Source of the DNA: Bacteroidota bacterium | GTDB taxonomy: Bacteria > Bacteroidota > Bacteroidia > 2-12-FULL-35-15 | Length of the DNA stretch: 64,000 bases | NCBI GenBank assembly: GCA_017303895.1 | Contig: JAFLBF010000007.1 | Span: 82,549 to 146,548, forward strand | Direction of reading: 5' to 3' | In this document: positions 21,057 to 30,880 of the stretch, one piece after another | How the letters are laid out: every line of letters starts with the position of its first letter | How positions within the stretch are numbered: position 1 is the first letter of the stretch | Notes under the pieces: generated by a model | What the model was told of the DNA's origin: nothing | Databases searched by the model: none | What the model saw: only the letters and a program-made list of their open reading frames with translations | Made by a program: the position numbers and the translations under genes

Positions 21057-22835
21057 ATGGCTGCTAAGAAAGTCAATTTTATTGAGTCGGGAATTAACTG
21101 GATACATGAGAGAACCAATGAAAAGCAATTTTTAATCTTCTCAAGTATACTTGTTGGTATTAGTGTTGGAATAGCAGCTGTTATTCTTAAATTGTTTGTA
21201 AATACCATTAGAACAAGTCTGGTTGAGGGATATTTTCTAAAGTTGGATTTTAAATATTTGTATTTAATTCTCCCTTTAATTGGAATTGGTATAGTTATAC
21301 TAATTACCAAATATTTTTTTAAAGATCAACTACACCGTGGAACAGCTGCTGTATTATTGGCTATAGCCAAAAGAAGTAGTTTTATTCCTTTTCATCAAAT
21401 GTATTCGCATGTTATTACAAGTGGTTTAACGATTGGTTTTGGTGGATCTGCCGGATTAGAATCGCCAATAGTAAGCACCGGATCAGCTATTGGATCTAAT
21501 TTTGCCCGGACCTATAAGCTTAGCTATAAAGAGCGTACATTACTTATTGCAGCTGGCGCAGCTGGTGGTGTTGCGGGTGCATTTAATGCTCCTATTGCAG
21601 GTGTTCTTTTTGCTCTTGAAGTAATCTTGGTGGATATTAGTTTAAGTGCATTTATTCCGCTTTTAATTGCAGCGGCTTCCGGTGCGCTCATATCTAAAAT
21701 TTTATTAAATGAGAATAATTTATTGTTTTTTAAACTGAAACAACCTTTTGATTACCATAATGTTCCGCTTTATATAATTTTAGGTCTTTTGGCCGGTTTT
21801 GTTTCCTTGTATCATGTAAAAACGTTTGATAAAATAGAAACGACTTTTCAAAGAGTGCAATCAAAATGGGTGCGACTGTTTATTGCAGGTATTGGTCTGA
21901 TTATGTTGCTTGCTTTTTTGCCTTCCCTATATGGTGAAGGTTATGAAAGTATAAAGGCGCTTTCAGAATTTAAAACAGATGGACTGTTTAAAGACAGTAT
22001 TCTTTTGCCCTACATTAGCGATAAGTGGATGTTGTTATTTTTTATTGCACTGGCCATATTACTTAAACCAATTGCAACAGCAATTACGCTTGGTGCCGGT
22101 GGAAATGGAGGAAATTTTGCCCCTTCACTTTTTGTGGGTGCTTATCTAGGATTCGTATTTTCCTTTTTATTGATCATTCTTGGATTTGATGATATTCCTA
22201 TCAGTAATTTTACTATTGTTGCTATGGCAGGAATTTTAAGTGGTGTTTTTCATGCTCCGCTCACCGGAATATTTTTGATTGCAGAAATAACAGGAGGATA
22301 TGAATTGATCATTCCATTGATGCTTGTCTCTTCTATTAGCTTTGTAATTGTGAAGTATTTTCAGCCTGAATCACTTGATCTGAAAAAGTTAAAGGAAAAA
22401 GGAGCAATTGTTTCGGAGAATAAAGACAAAAGTATTTTAGGTAAGTTACAAATACGATCAATGATCGAGACGGACTTTTCGCCTGTTCATTTCAAAGCAA
22501 CCTTACGCGATATTGTCGAAATTATTAAACATTCAAAAAGGAATATTTTCCCGGTTGTAAAAAAGAATGGAAAATTATTGGGTGTAATTTATTTGGATCA
22601 TATCAGGCAGGAAATGTTCAACGCGGAGCTTTACGATAGAGTTACAGCAAAAGAAGTAATGCGAAAGGCTTCCGTTACAATTGATATACATGAAGATATT
22701 TTTTCAATTATGAAAAAATTTGAGGAATCAGGACAATGGAATCTACCCGTTGTAGAAGATGGAATTTACATTGGTTACCTTTCTAAATCAAGTATCCTTG
22801 ATAAATACAGACATGAATTATTGGAGACTGTATGA
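21057..22835 (+). CDS. ClC-family chloride channel or transporter with CBS domains
   Basis: The 592-residue membrane protein has the ClC core in residues about 20-440. The selectivity segments are GGSAGLESPIVSTGSAIGSN, which carries the gating glutamate in GLESP where the usual motif is GREGP, then NAPIAGVLFALEVILV, and GAGGNGGNFAPSLFVGAYLG. The C-terminus holds a tandem CBS pair (about 465-585) that usually binds nucleotides and gates the pore. ClC proteins move chloride or fluoride, as channels or as proton antiporters, and help in acid and osmotic stress. It ends 2 bp from the convergent M20 gene, with no terminator between. Confidence 0.9.
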   Translation: MAAKKVNFIESGINWIHERTNEKQFLIFSSILVGISVGIAAVILKLFVNTIRTSLVEGYFLKLDFKYLYLILPLIGIGIVILITKYFFKDQLHRGTAAVLLAIAKRSSFIPFHQMYSHVITSGLTIGFGGSAGLESPIVSTGSAIGSNFARTYKLSYKERTLLIAAGAAGGVAGAFNAPIAGVLFALEVILVDISLSAFIPLLIAAASGALISKILLNENNLLFFKLKQPFDYHNVPLYIILGLLAGFVSLYHVKTFDKIETTFQRVQSKWVRLFIAGIGLIMLLAFLPSLYGEGYESIKALSEFKTDGLFKDSILLPYISDKWMLLFFIALAILLKPIATAITLGAGGNGGNFAPSLFVGAYLGFVFSFLLIILGFDDIPISNFTIVAMAGILSGVFHAPLTGIFLIAEITGGYELIIPLMLVSSISFVIVKYFQPESLDLKKLKEKGAIVSENKDKSILGKLQIRSMIETDFSPVHFKATLRDIVEIIKHSKRNIFPVVKKNGKLLGVIYLDHIRQEMFNAELYDRVTAKEVMRKASVTIDIHEDIFSIMKKFEESGQWNLPVVEDGIYIGYLSKSSILDKYRHELLETV

Positions 22836-22837
22836 TC

Positions 22838-24058
22838 TTACTTTAGTTCGTTAATGGCTACCCATGCCATGAGTCCGGCTCCTATCTCTAACGCTGCTTC
22901 ATCAATATCAAAAGTGGAAGTGTGTACACCACTTGTTATGCCTTTGACTTTATTACCGGTCCCTAAACGATAAAAACAGGATGGAACTTGCTGTGAGAAG
23001 AATGCAAAATCTTCTGCAGTCATACGCAATGGTAATTCCTCTACATTCTCTTTTCCTAAATATTCAATAGCAGAAGCACGTGCTGTATTCGTAGTTTGCT
23101 CATCGTTCACTAAAAAGGGATAACCTTTCTCTACTCTGAATTCACAAGTGCCATTCATTTCTTTCGCTACTTCTTCTGCTATTCTTTTCATTTTTGAATG
23201 TGCTGCAGCTCTCCATTCTTCATCCATGGTCCGGAATGTTCCTTCAATTTTTACTTCATCGGGGATAACATTGGTAGCACCATTTCCTATGATCTTTCCA
23301 AAAGCTAGCACTGTTGGCGGTTTCGGTTTGTTGTCGGCTTCCAGTGTAGAATAAGCCGGAGCCTGTACCATAAATTCTTTATTTAACTCGAGTAAGATCT
23401 TTGAAGCGATCAAAAGTGGATTGTTATAATCAGCAGGCATGGCAGCATGTCCACCTTTTCCTTTTACTGTCATATACAACTCATCTGTACTCGCCATATA
23501 CATTCCATTTCTGAACCCTACTTTCCCCACTTCCATGCTTGGGAATACATGTTGTCCGAACATGGTTGTAGGTTTTGGATTTTCGAGTACACCTTCTTTG
23601 ATCATTAATGACGCACCACCCGGTAGTTTTTCTTCTCCCGGTTGAAAGATCAATTTGATCGTACCTTCAAATTCATTTTTTAGTTCATTCAATATTTTTG
23701 CTGTTCCCAATACCGATGCAGTATGTACATCGTGTCCACAGGCATGCATAATGCCCGGATGTTTTGAGATATAGTCGCAAGTATTTGTTTCATTGATCGG
23801 CAGTGCATCCATATCAGCTCGTAAAGCAATTACTTTTTTTGTTGGATTCTTTCCTTCGATAAGTGCAACGATCCCTGTTTTTACAATTCCTTGAGTGTAA
23901 GGGATCCCATATTCTTTTAGCTTGGATGCTATATAATTTGAAGTGTTGTATTCTTCAAACGACAATTCCGGATGTGCATGCAAATGCCTTCTGATGGAGA
24001 TCATCTCCTGGTTCAGACCCTTTGCGAGTGCTTTTATATTATTTTTCAATTGCAACAT
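22838..24058 (-). CDS. M20-family amidohydrolase
   Basis: The 406-residue enzyme belongs to the M20D peptidases that cleave N-acyl amino acids or related amides with a dimetal centre. Metal-ligand regions are HACGHDVHTA (residues 105-112), FQPGEEKLPGG (about 138-148) and the late GVHTSTFDIDE. The dimerisation lid is TVKGKGGHAAMPAD. Hippurate hydrolase, aminoacylase and IAA-amino-acid hydrolases all share these motifs, so the substrate is open. It is the last gene of a closely spaced leftward series that begins at 29275, with 6 bp to the gene before it. Confidence 0.9.
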   Translation of the reverse strand: MLQLKNNIKALAKGLNQEMISIRRHLHAHPELSFEEYNTSNYIASKLKEYGIPYTQGIVKTGIVALIEGKNPTKKVIALRADMDALPINETNTCDYISKHPGIMHACGHDVHTASVLGTAKILNELKNEFEGTIKLIFQPGEEKLPGGASLMIKEGVLENPKPTTMFGQHVFPSMEVGKVGFRNGMYMASTDELYMTVKGKGGHAAMPADYNNPLLIASKILLELNKEFMVQAPAYSTLEADNKPKPPTVLAFGKIIGNGATNVIPDEVKIEGTFRTMDEEWRAAAHSKMKRIAEEVAKEMNGTCEFRVEKGYPFLVNDEQTTNTARASAIEYLGKENVEELPLRMTAEDFAFFSQQVPSCFYRLGTGNKVKGITSGVHTSTFDIDEAALEIGAGLMAWVAINELK

Positions 24059-24064
24059 GCGTAT

Positions 24065-25567
24065 TTATGGCAATTTCATTCTTACTGGATGTAGTTTTCC
24101 AACACTTCCTTTGCTCAAAAAGAAAAATTCTTTTTCGTTCACGGGTACAAAAGCATTTGGACATAGATAAACTACTCCTTTTTTCCCTCCAACATTCGTG
24201 TCGATCATTGCAAATGTTTTCCCTTTACTGCCATCAAATGAAAAGAATTGAATCACAGGGATCTTAATGCTAGCTAAGCCGGGACCGACTACTTTATGCT
24301 CTTGCCCATCATATTTGTACTGATAACCATTGTAAACAAGCATTAATTGATCTCCTACCTGGCTAACAGCTACAGAGTTAGCAATTCCACTGTCTTCAAT
24401 GGACTTATTGTCTTTTTCTAATGTGTTGTCTGTGATCAGTTTTCCACTTTCATCTAAAATAGTTACATAAATATCACGGGTAACAAATTCTCTGTTGTAA
24501 ATGGGAAAACCTTTTGAATCTTTTTGTTCGGTTGCAAGATTATTTTCTAATCGATCTTCTCCAACGAGAAATGTACTTCCTTTAATTAATTGAACTTTAA
24601 CAATATTTAAATTGTTTCTCGTTTTATCGAATGCCGTTGTTGTATTAACTTTGATATCACTTGTGCTCCCTGAAATTCTTGTGTAGAAGACTCCTTTGAA
24701 ACCTGTGCCACCAAATACTACTTTCCCATCTTCTGTATAATATCCTACAACGATCAGGTCATTACTATTTTCTTCGATCGTAGTAGAAAAATTCACAATT
24801 TTTTTAGGATCAGTCATCTGGATCAGGTTTTCTTTAACTTTATTTCCTTTGTCGCTGATCTGATAAGATGTATAAAAGTCTGCATTTTTAGGCCCCTCAA
24901 CTTTTTTAATAATGTATGCTATTCCGGAATTACTTACTGATACCTGGTTGCTTGGACCTCTTTTGGAATCATATACTAATTCTAATTCTTTTGTCCAGGA
25001 TAAATTTAAAGAATTGTCATATATGCTTACTGCAAATTTTTCTTTGGTTTCTTTTATGAAAGGATATTCAGAAAGGACAACAAAACTTTTCCCATCCGCA
25101 GCAGCATTAATTATAAAGTTGCCTGAATTCACTGCTTTTTCAGCAGGGATGAATGCAATCTCTTTCCCTGAAGAGGAAACGATCCCTTTTTCATTTACAT
25201 CATGGGCATACAAAAAACATTTTTTTTCATCTTTTTTAAAGACCGAACGAAACAGATACATCCGGTCAGTTAGCGCAGCGAATCCTTCGAATATTGCTAT
25301 TTCGTTTGGCTCATGTGGTGTTGGAATATCTTGAGAACATAAATACGAGTCGTTCGGATCAGAAAATCCTTCTAAGTGCAAAAGCATCCCTTCCGACATT
25401 TTAAACTTTTTGAATAAGACATAGTTGTTATTCTTTATTCTAAATGTTATTATTTCAGGATTCTCTGAAGCAGACATGGTTCTTTCTGAACCAATTGTGA
25501 AATTTATATTTTGTGCAGTTGTTATGAATGGTAACAGGAGCAGAAGCCAAAAAAAAGTTTTTTTCAT
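24065..25567 (-). CDS. Secreted protein of unknown function
   Basis: I place the start at ATG 25567, giving a Sec signal peptide (MKKTFFWLLLLLPFITTAQ); a longer ORF from 25591 would put extra residues before it and overlap the previous gene. The 500-residue product is beta-rich, with repeated motifs of the kind SxDGxxF or NxGxAYIIKK, suggesting a beta-propeller-like outer protein. It lacks a sorting domain, a lipobox and catalytic motifs that I can name. It lies between a TSUP permease and the M20 amidohydrolase in a leftward operon-like series. Confidence 0.7.
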   Translation of the reverse strand: MKKTFFWLLLLLPFITTAQNINFTIGSERTMSASENPEIITFRIKNNNYVLFKKFKMSEGMLLHLEGFSDPNDSYLCSQDIPTPHEPNEIAIFEGFAALTDRMYLFRSVFKKDEKKCFLYAHDVNEKGIVSSSGKEIAFIPAEKAVNSGNFIINAAADGKSFVVLSEYPFIKETKEKFAVSIYDNSLNLSWTKELELVYDSKRGPSNQVSVSNSGIAYIIKKVEGPKNADFYTSYQISDKGNKVKENLIQMTDPKKIVNFSTTIEENSNDLIVVGYYTEDGKVVFGGTGFKGVFYTRISGSTSDIKVNTTTAFDKTRNNLNIVKVQLIKGSTFLVGEDRLENNLATEQKDSKGFPIYNREFVTRDIYVTILDESGKLITDNTLEKDNKSIEDSGIANSVAVSQVGDQLMLVYNGYQYKYDGQEHKVVGPGLASIKIPVIQFFSFDGSKGKTFAMIDTNVGGKKGVVYLCPNAFVPVNEKEFFFLSKGSVGKLHPVRMKLP

Positions 25568-25580
25568 GTTTATAGTTATT

Positions 25581-25943
25581 TTATTTTCCAAAGATCATTT
25601 TTAATGAAAGCAAAAGGATGATCACACCAAATACTTTTTTTAATGTTGTTTGATCAATTGCGATAGAGATCTTAGAACCAAAATAACTGCCGATCACAAA
25701 TGTGCTGGCCATTATCAGTGCTGTTTTCCATTCCACATGTCCTGCTTGATAATAGTTGTACACACCAAGAATTCCAATGGGCATTAAGAACATGAATAGA
25801 ACCGTTCCTTGTGCTTGGTGTTGGGAATAACCCAAAAAGTAAACCAAAGCAGGAACAATGATGATGCCACCACCAATACCCACCATGCCACTTAATAACC
25901 CTGCTATCACTCCGAGAGCGAGCAGAATAAAAATTGTATTCAT
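25581..25943 (-). CDS. Half-size TSUP (TauE/SafE-like) permease
   Basis: The protein has four hydrophobic helices and the TSUP signature near its N-terminus (GLLSGMVGIGGGIIIVPALVYFLG), with IGSYFGSKISIAI later. Full TSUP proteins of about 250 residues have two such halves; this 120-residue form would need to dimerise. Such half-length forms occur in Bacteroidota. The family exports sulfite, sulfoacetate or other anions, and the substrate here is unknown. I chose ATG 25943, because the upstream TTG at 25964 adds only seven polar residues. Spacing to both neighbours is under 25 bp. Confidence 0.8.
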   Translation of the reverse strand: MNTIFILLALGVIAGLLSGMVGIGGGIIIVPALVYFLGYSQHQAQGTVLFMFLMPIGILGVYNYYQAGHVEWKTALIMASTFVIGSYFGSKISIAIDQTTLKKVFGVIILLLSLKMIFGK

Positions 25944-25966
25944 ATGAAGAGGAGATTTTTTCAATG

Positions 25967-28900
25967 TTAGAAATCCAGACTAAGTGAAAGATGCCAAATA
26001 GGTTTCAGGATAATACCATCTTGTACACCCCACGCTCTGTCTAGGCGGATAAAATAGCCGAACAAACGACTTCTGATACCAAGTCCATAACCACCCACGA
26101 TCGGATTGTGTTGTGTTTTTAGAATGATCAGCAATGGTGGATTGTCAACATAAGTTGTGTTTAAGGCATTTTTGTCCGAGTATGGATCCGGACCGGTCCA
26201 TGCTGTTCCAACATCACCGAAAGTAATGATCTGGAAATTGTTGACAAAATCGGAGCGGATCGGACGCTTGTATAAATATTTGAAGATCGGGAAGCGGATC
26301 TCACTATTGATCACAGCATACGAATTTCCATTGCGAGCATTTTGATAAAAGCCACGCATATTGGTAACCAAAGTTTGATAGGCATAATTTTGATCACGTG
26401 CGATATTGGTACTGTTGTCGAATTTAGGAATAAACCAATTGTCAACCCCGCCTAAATAATAGATCAGTTTTTGATTTCCAAAAGATGTTCCGGCAGAGAT
26501 CCTGTTTGCCCAGATCAGGTCGCGATGAAGTTTTTTGTAATATCTCCAGTCCATCCCTAATACAAAGAAATCTGTTTTCTCTTTGTCGATCTGTCTGTAA
26601 TATTCTCCAAATACTTTTCCTCTTAATCCATTGTAAAGATTCAATCCTTTTTTGATCGTATTGTCAAATACATATTCCACTTTTACAGTTCCCCAATTTT
26701 CGTAGGTGTTCGGTTTCTTCAAATTGTTGTAGTCGGTAGAGGTATAAATCGTTCTGTCATTGCGGTAAGCAACACTTGCTCTCACACTTGCTACTTCATT
26801 GAATGGAAATTTTAAAATATAACGGGCATCATGTGTATGTACTTTTACAAGTGAATAGCTATCGCTGATGTTTAATAATGATTGACGATGAAGCACAAGT
26901 TGTTTGTCCACATTTTTCATTCTGTCCTCATAGCTCAAATAATATTCATTGCTATTCATATCGCCTGAAAAGCGCATCCCGCCTGAAATACGGTAGTTCT
27001 CGAATAGATCACTAATGCCAATTTTAAAGAAAGCATTGATGCCGGGATTCAAATAGATCGGACTTCCACCACCGGTGAATTTTTGGTAGGTAGCATTCAA
27101 GAAATTGTTGTCAAGCTGTGTAACAACATAATCAACCGAATAGTTGGTTTCGTAGTTTCTTTGTCTTGCTAAAACAAATTCTTCATCTACTGCTGTTGCA
27201 GCAGAATCGGTAGGTGTGATCTGTTTTTCCGCAGTGTTGCTTTTTGTGTCAGCTTTCTTTTGTTCGTTCTCAAAAGTGTAGTTATTGATATCCACTTCCG
27301 ATGGATCTTTTTTCTTCTCTTTATCATCTACACTAATTACGATCTTCACATTTTCTGCTTTCGGTGTAGCATACAATGCTTTGTCTTTCGCTTCCTGTTC
27401 AACTTGTTCTTTGTAGTCTAACCGATTTCTGTAATCACGATACGATGTGTTCTTTAAGTTGAGAGGTGTTAGTGCTTTTGCATCAGCTAAAGGTTGAACC
27501 AGCATTTTGTATTTGCCGTTTTCAAAGATCACTTCCGTTAGTTTGTTTGCTTTTACATTCACATCCTGCTCAAGAATACTTCTGGAGTAATTGCTGATAG
27601 GGAAGGAAGTTGCAACAGTTTTGTAATGTGCTGCAGTATCCACATAGGCAATAACACTGTCGAAACGTGCCAGGTATCTGTTTCTGATCCCGTTCTTGTC
27701 GCTCAAATACGTAATGTGTTCCTTGTCGTAATCGGAAGGGAATGTTTCATCAATGTAAGGGGTGTTGGTAACACGGATCAATAATTTTGATTTGCTGATG
27801 TTATCAAAAGCAAATACATCTTTTTTCTTTTGAGGATTTTCAAATTTTTTTTTGCTGTCAAAAGAAAGCGTATCGCCTGGTCTGTTGGATGTAAAGACGA
27901 TCTTTTTAGAATTGTTTGCAAAACGAGGATTCAGATCATCATAAATATCTTTGGTGATCTGTTCATATCCGTTGGAGGCTGTGGTGAAAACAAAAATGTC
28001 GCTTTGTCCTTTTTGTACTCCCGACATCACAAATAATTTTCCATCCTCATTATAGGAATAGTCGAGTATCTTTTCAAATCCAAAAATGTTGCGCTCGGTC
28101 AAGTCTTTTGTTTCCAACTCGTATGTTGCCATCACAAAGTATTCCTTACGTTCAATAATATAAGAGAATAATTTTCCACTCGGATGCCATGCAAGCAATG
28201 GGAAAGAATAGTCATTGATCCGGTCGATCTTGGAGCCTGATTTTAAAATGCGTTTCGCTTTGTTCGTCTGGAAGTTATACAACCAGATCTTGTATTGTCC
28301 CATCTCATTGGTGGTGTAAATGGCATAATTACCATCCGGACTAACTTTCACCTGGCTGTAAACACGTGTCGATTTTATTTTAGAAAGGATCGGTTTTTCA
28401 GAAGGTGTTTTTTGTGTGGTATCTTTTGAGTTGTATTTTGAAATATAGGATTCAACACATTCGGCCCATAAATTCTTTATAGAGATACCCATCACAAAAA
28501 CGGTAGAGTTGTCGATGTTCCTGCTCACCTTCGACATATAGAGAATGTTGGAGATAACTGCTTCGCCATAATTATCAGCTACATGTTTCCAGAAAGCATG
28601 ACCGGCAATAACAGCATCATTTCCTTCCAGGCGGTTTAAATTTTTGTAGCGGTTGTTTAAGATCCCATCTTTCACTCTGTTGTCGAGGTCAGAGCTCCAG
28701 TCGTTGGCTACATAATCGATCAAACCTTTGGTGTACCATTCAGGAAGATTCAGCAAGGTGTTGTTCTTTACCATTTCGCGAACATTCCCACCATACATCA
28801 TTTGTTCAATAAGTACTTGTGCAACACCACTTCTGATCTGTGCATCCAGCTTGGCATGATCACCTTCAAAGTAGAGCATCACTTTCGATCCTGCAATGCG

Positions 28901-29275
28901 GGTAACACCACCGGTATTGTATTGTTCATCGGTCAATAAACCAATATTGCTTTGTTTAAAATCGGATTGTTTGTTGAATACAATGAATTGGATCTTTCCA
29001 TCAATGGAATAGTCGAATAGCTTTTCTACATATTGCATTTCCTTTTTGGCCGCTTTGGAAACGTAATTGGCAATTTCTTTTCCTTGTTCATAGAAATACA
29101 CATCATAGCGTTCGTAGCCATAATAGGTCCAAAAGAATGTTTTGTATTTTACCCTGTTCTTTCCGAAATCGGTTTGTGAGCCACTGTAAAATTGTGCTTT
29201 TGAAAATGAGAAATTCAAAAACAAAACAAGGCAAAGTAAAAAACGGAGTATATATGTTGTTGACGGTTTATTCAT
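25967..29275 (-). CDS. Large envelope protein: degenerate peptidase, beta-propeller and outer-membrane barrel
   Basis: The 1102-residue protein has a signal peptide (residues 1-28). An N-terminal part (about 30-290) recalls peptidase-MA-like domains (IDGKIQFIVFNKQSDF, LPEWYTKGLIDYVAND), but the position of the zinc motif reads RSGVAQVLIEQ, without the histidines. A WD40/PD40 propeller (about 300-560) follows with NPRFANNSKKIVFTSNRPGD. A charged low-complexity linker (about 640-720) leads to a C-terminal region rich in amphipathic strands, ending SLSLDF, typical of an outer-membrane barrel. It probably spans the outer membrane with the soluble domains in the periplasm. Its function is unknown. 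It heads the leftward gene series. Confidence 0.75.
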   Translation of the reverse strand: MNKPSTTYILRFLLCLVLFLNFSFSKAQFYSGSQTDFGKNRVKYKTFFWTYYGYERYDVYFYEQGKEIANYVSKAAKKEMQYVEKLFDYSIDGKIQFIVFNKQSDFKQSNIGLLTDEQYNTGGVTRIAGSKVMLYFEGDHAKLDAQIRSGVAQVLIEQMMYGGNVREMVKNNTLLNLPEWYTKGLIDYVANDWSSDLDNRVKDGILNNRYKNLNRLEGNDAVIAGHAFWKHVADNYGEAVISNILYMSKVSRNIDNSTVFVMGISIKNLWAECVESYISKYNSKDTTQKTPSEKPILSKIKSTRVYSQVKVSPDGNYAIYTTNEMGQYKIWLYNFQTNKAKRILKSGSKIDRINDYSFPLLAWHPSGKLFSYIIERKEYFVMATYELETKDLTERNIFGFEKILDYSYNEDGKLFVMSGVQKGQSDIFVFTTASNGYEQITKDIYDDLNPRFANNSKKIVFTSNRPGDTLSFDSKKKFENPQKKKDVFAFDNISKSKLLIRVTNTPYIDETFPSDYDKEHITYLSDKNGIRNRYLARFDSVIAYVDTAAHYKTVATSFPISNYSRSILEQDVNVKANKLTEVIFENGKYKMLVQPLADAKALTPLNLKNTSYRDYRNRLDYKEQVEQEAKDKALYATPKAENVKIVISVDDKEKKKDPSEVDINNYTFENEQKKADTKSNTAEKQITPTDSAATAVDEEFVLARQRNYETNYSVDYVVTQLDNNFLNATYQKFTGGGSPIYLNPGINAFFKIGISDLFENYRISGGMRFSGDMNSNEYYLSYEDRMKNVDKQLVLHRQSLLNISDSYSLVKVHTHDARYILKFPFNEVASVRASVAYRNDRTIYTSTDYNNLKKPNTYENWGTVKVEYVFDNTIKKGLNLYNGLRGKVFGEYYRQIDKEKTDFFVLGMDWRYYKKLHRDLIWANRISAGTSFGNQKLIYYLGGVDNWFIPKFDNSTNIARDQNYAYQTLVTNMRGFYQNARNGNSYAVINSEIRFPIFKYLYKRPIRSDFVNNFQIITFGDVGTAWTGPDPYSDKNALNTTYVDNPPLLIILKTQHNPIVGGYGLGIRSRLFGYFIRLDRAWGVQDGIILKPIWHLSLSLDF

Positions 29276-29337
29276 TCCTTTATTTAATGTTGCTAAAATA
29301 CAAATAAATGCCAGTAATCACAAGCGTTTTATTTGTG

Positions 29338-30393
29338 TTATTTTCTGTCTTCCAGATACTGATCGATCAATCGGGGAACGGCAAAATTGCTGATTTTATT
29401 CCATGGGATCAGTATTTCATTCTCTCCGGTCCATTTTTTTAATGGTTCAGCACTATCTATTTCCCAAAAACGGGCATAGATCTTTTGGTGACTGAGGATA
29501 TGTTTGTATGTTTTGCTAACGTTCCTGATCTTGAATTTAGTATTCCCGATTAACTTTTTCCACTCTTTTGACTTCAGGAAGGTGTGTTCATCCCATTCTT
29601 TTTCGCTTTCGATCAATGGAAAATCATGCAGGTTGATCCAGATGTCCTTTTCTGTCCGTTTCCGGATAATGGTGTTGTTCTTATTTGTTAGAACAATATA
29701 ATTGAAATAACGATCCCTTGTTTTTGTTTTTTTGCTTTTGACCGGCAAGGCATCTACTTTCTTTTTCTCAAACGCGTAACACATGCTTTGCAGAGGACAA
29801 TGGATACAATCGGGGTTCACCGGCTTGCATTGCAATGCGCCAAATTCCATGATCGCCTGATTGTGCAGTGCGGGTTCCTTTTTATTTAAAAGTGTTACGG
29901 CCAGCTCTTTGAATTCCTTTTTGCCTTGTGTGCTATCGATCGGGGTAGAAATACCAAAAACACGTGCTAGCACACGATACACATTCCCATCTACCACCGC
30001 ATGGGGTTTGTTGAAAGCGAAGGAGGCAATGGCAGCTGCTGTATATTCACCTATTCCTTTCAGTTGAAGGATGGCTTCATAACTATCAGGGAATTGTCCT
30101 TTATGCTCCGATTGAACGATCTGAGCGGTTGTATGGAGGTTACGGGCTCTGGAATAGTAACCCAATCCTTGCCACAGTTTCATTACCTTTTCATTGTCGG
30201 CTTTGGCCAAATGTGTAACGGTTGGAAACTCGCTGGCGAACTTCAGGTAATAACTCATCCCTTGATCCACCCTTGTTTGCTGTAAAATAATCTCCGATAA
30301 CCATATATAGTAAGGATCCTGCGTGTTTCGCCAGGGTAGATCTCTTTTATTTTGCAGATACCAGGTAATTATTTTGGCTGAAAATGCCTTCAT
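29338..30393 (-). CDS. mutY: A/G-specific adenine glycosylase
   Basis: The 351-residue enzyme removes adenine mispaired with 8-oxoguanine. The helix-hairpin-helix is LKGIGEYTAAAIASFAF, followed by the catalytic aspartate in AVVDGNVYRVLARVF. The 4Fe-4S cluster ligands are C-x6-C-x2-C-x5-C in CKPVNPDCIHCPLQSMC. A NUDIX-like C-terminal domain (about 225-345) recognises the 8-oxoG strand. The N-terminus WYLQNKRDLPWRNTQDPYYIWLSEIILQQTRV is classic. It is divergent from the HU gene. Confidence 0.95.
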   Translation of the reverse strand: MKAFSAKIITWYLQNKRDLPWRNTQDPYYIWLSEIILQQTRVDQGMSYYLKFASEFPTVTHLAKADNEKVMKLWQGLGYYSRARNLHTTAQIVQSEHKGQFPDSYEAILQLKGIGEYTAAAIASFAFNKPHAVVDGNVYRVLARVFGISTPIDSTQGKKEFKELAVTLLNKKEPALHNQAIMEFGALQCKPVNPDCIHCPLQSMCYAFEKKKVDALPVKSKKTKTRDRYFNYIVLTNKNNTIIRKRTEKDIWINLHDFPLIESEKEWDEHTFLKSKEWKKLIGNTKFKIRNVSKTYKHILSHQKIYARFWEIDSAEPLKKWTGENEILIPWNKISNFAVPRLIDQYLEDRK

Positions 30394-30449
30394 ATATGGG
30401 TTTGAATCAGTTTTTAAGGGTTTGGAAAGTCAAAATTACAATTAAAATT

Positions 30450-30478
30450 TTTGTTTGACGATTTAAATACTATCTTTG
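30450..30478 (+). promoter_or_regulatory. Promoter of the HU gene
   Basis: TTTG at 30450-30453, 17 nt, then TATCTTTG at 30471-30478, an exact TAnnTTTG match. The leader would be about 53 nt. Confidence 0.6.
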
Positions 30479-30536
30479 CAGCCCTAAATTAAATTTTATT
30501 GAACTAATTATTTGATTTTAAATAGATTATAGAAGT

Positions 30537-30836
30537 ATGACAAAGGCAGACATTATCAACGAAATCGCAGAAAAAACAGGCATAGAGAAAGTAGCAGTTC
30601 AGGCAACTGTAGAAGCTTTCATGAAATCAGTTAGAAACTCAATGGTAGCAGGAGAGAATGTTTATTTGAGAGGTTTCGGAAGTTTTATCGTGAAAAAACG
30701 TGCTGAAAAAACAGGACGTAATATTTCTAAGAATACAACGATCATTATCCCTGCTCATTATATTCCGGCATTTAAACCGGCTAAAACGTTTTCTGAAAAA
30801 GTAAAGAAAAACGTTAAGAAAGAAGTAGCAGCATAA
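30537..30836 (+). CDS. HU-family DNA-binding protein
   Basis: The 99-residue protein has the HU/IHF fold: N-terminal helices (MTKADIINEIAEKTGIEKVAVQATVEAFMKSV), the GENVYLRGFGSFIVKKRAEKTGRNI turn, and a beta arm (TTIIIPAHYIPAFKPAKTFSEKVKK) whose proline intercalates into DNA. It compacts and bends DNA in the nucleoid. A lysine-rich tail ends the protein. It has its own promoter, and a weak hairpin (GGCTGAA/TTCAGTC) lies between it and the next gene. Confidence 0.94.
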   Translation: MTKADIINEIAEKTGIEKVAVQATVEAFMKSVRNSMVAGENVYLRGFGSFIVKKRAEKTGRNISKNTTIIIPAHYIPAFKPAKTFSEKVKKNVKKEVAA

Positions 30837-30880
30837 TTGAATTAACCGGCTGAATTTTTCAGTCGCTTATTATATATAAA

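Noticed and set aside
24912..25334. Plus-strand ORF of 140 codons opposite the secreted protein gene
   Set aside because: It is a mirror frame of a gene with a good signal peptide and codon pattern; no motif is seen.
25581..25943. TSUP permease seen as a frameshifted half gene
   Set aside because: No remnant of a second half is found on either side, and half-size TSUP proteins occur naturally.
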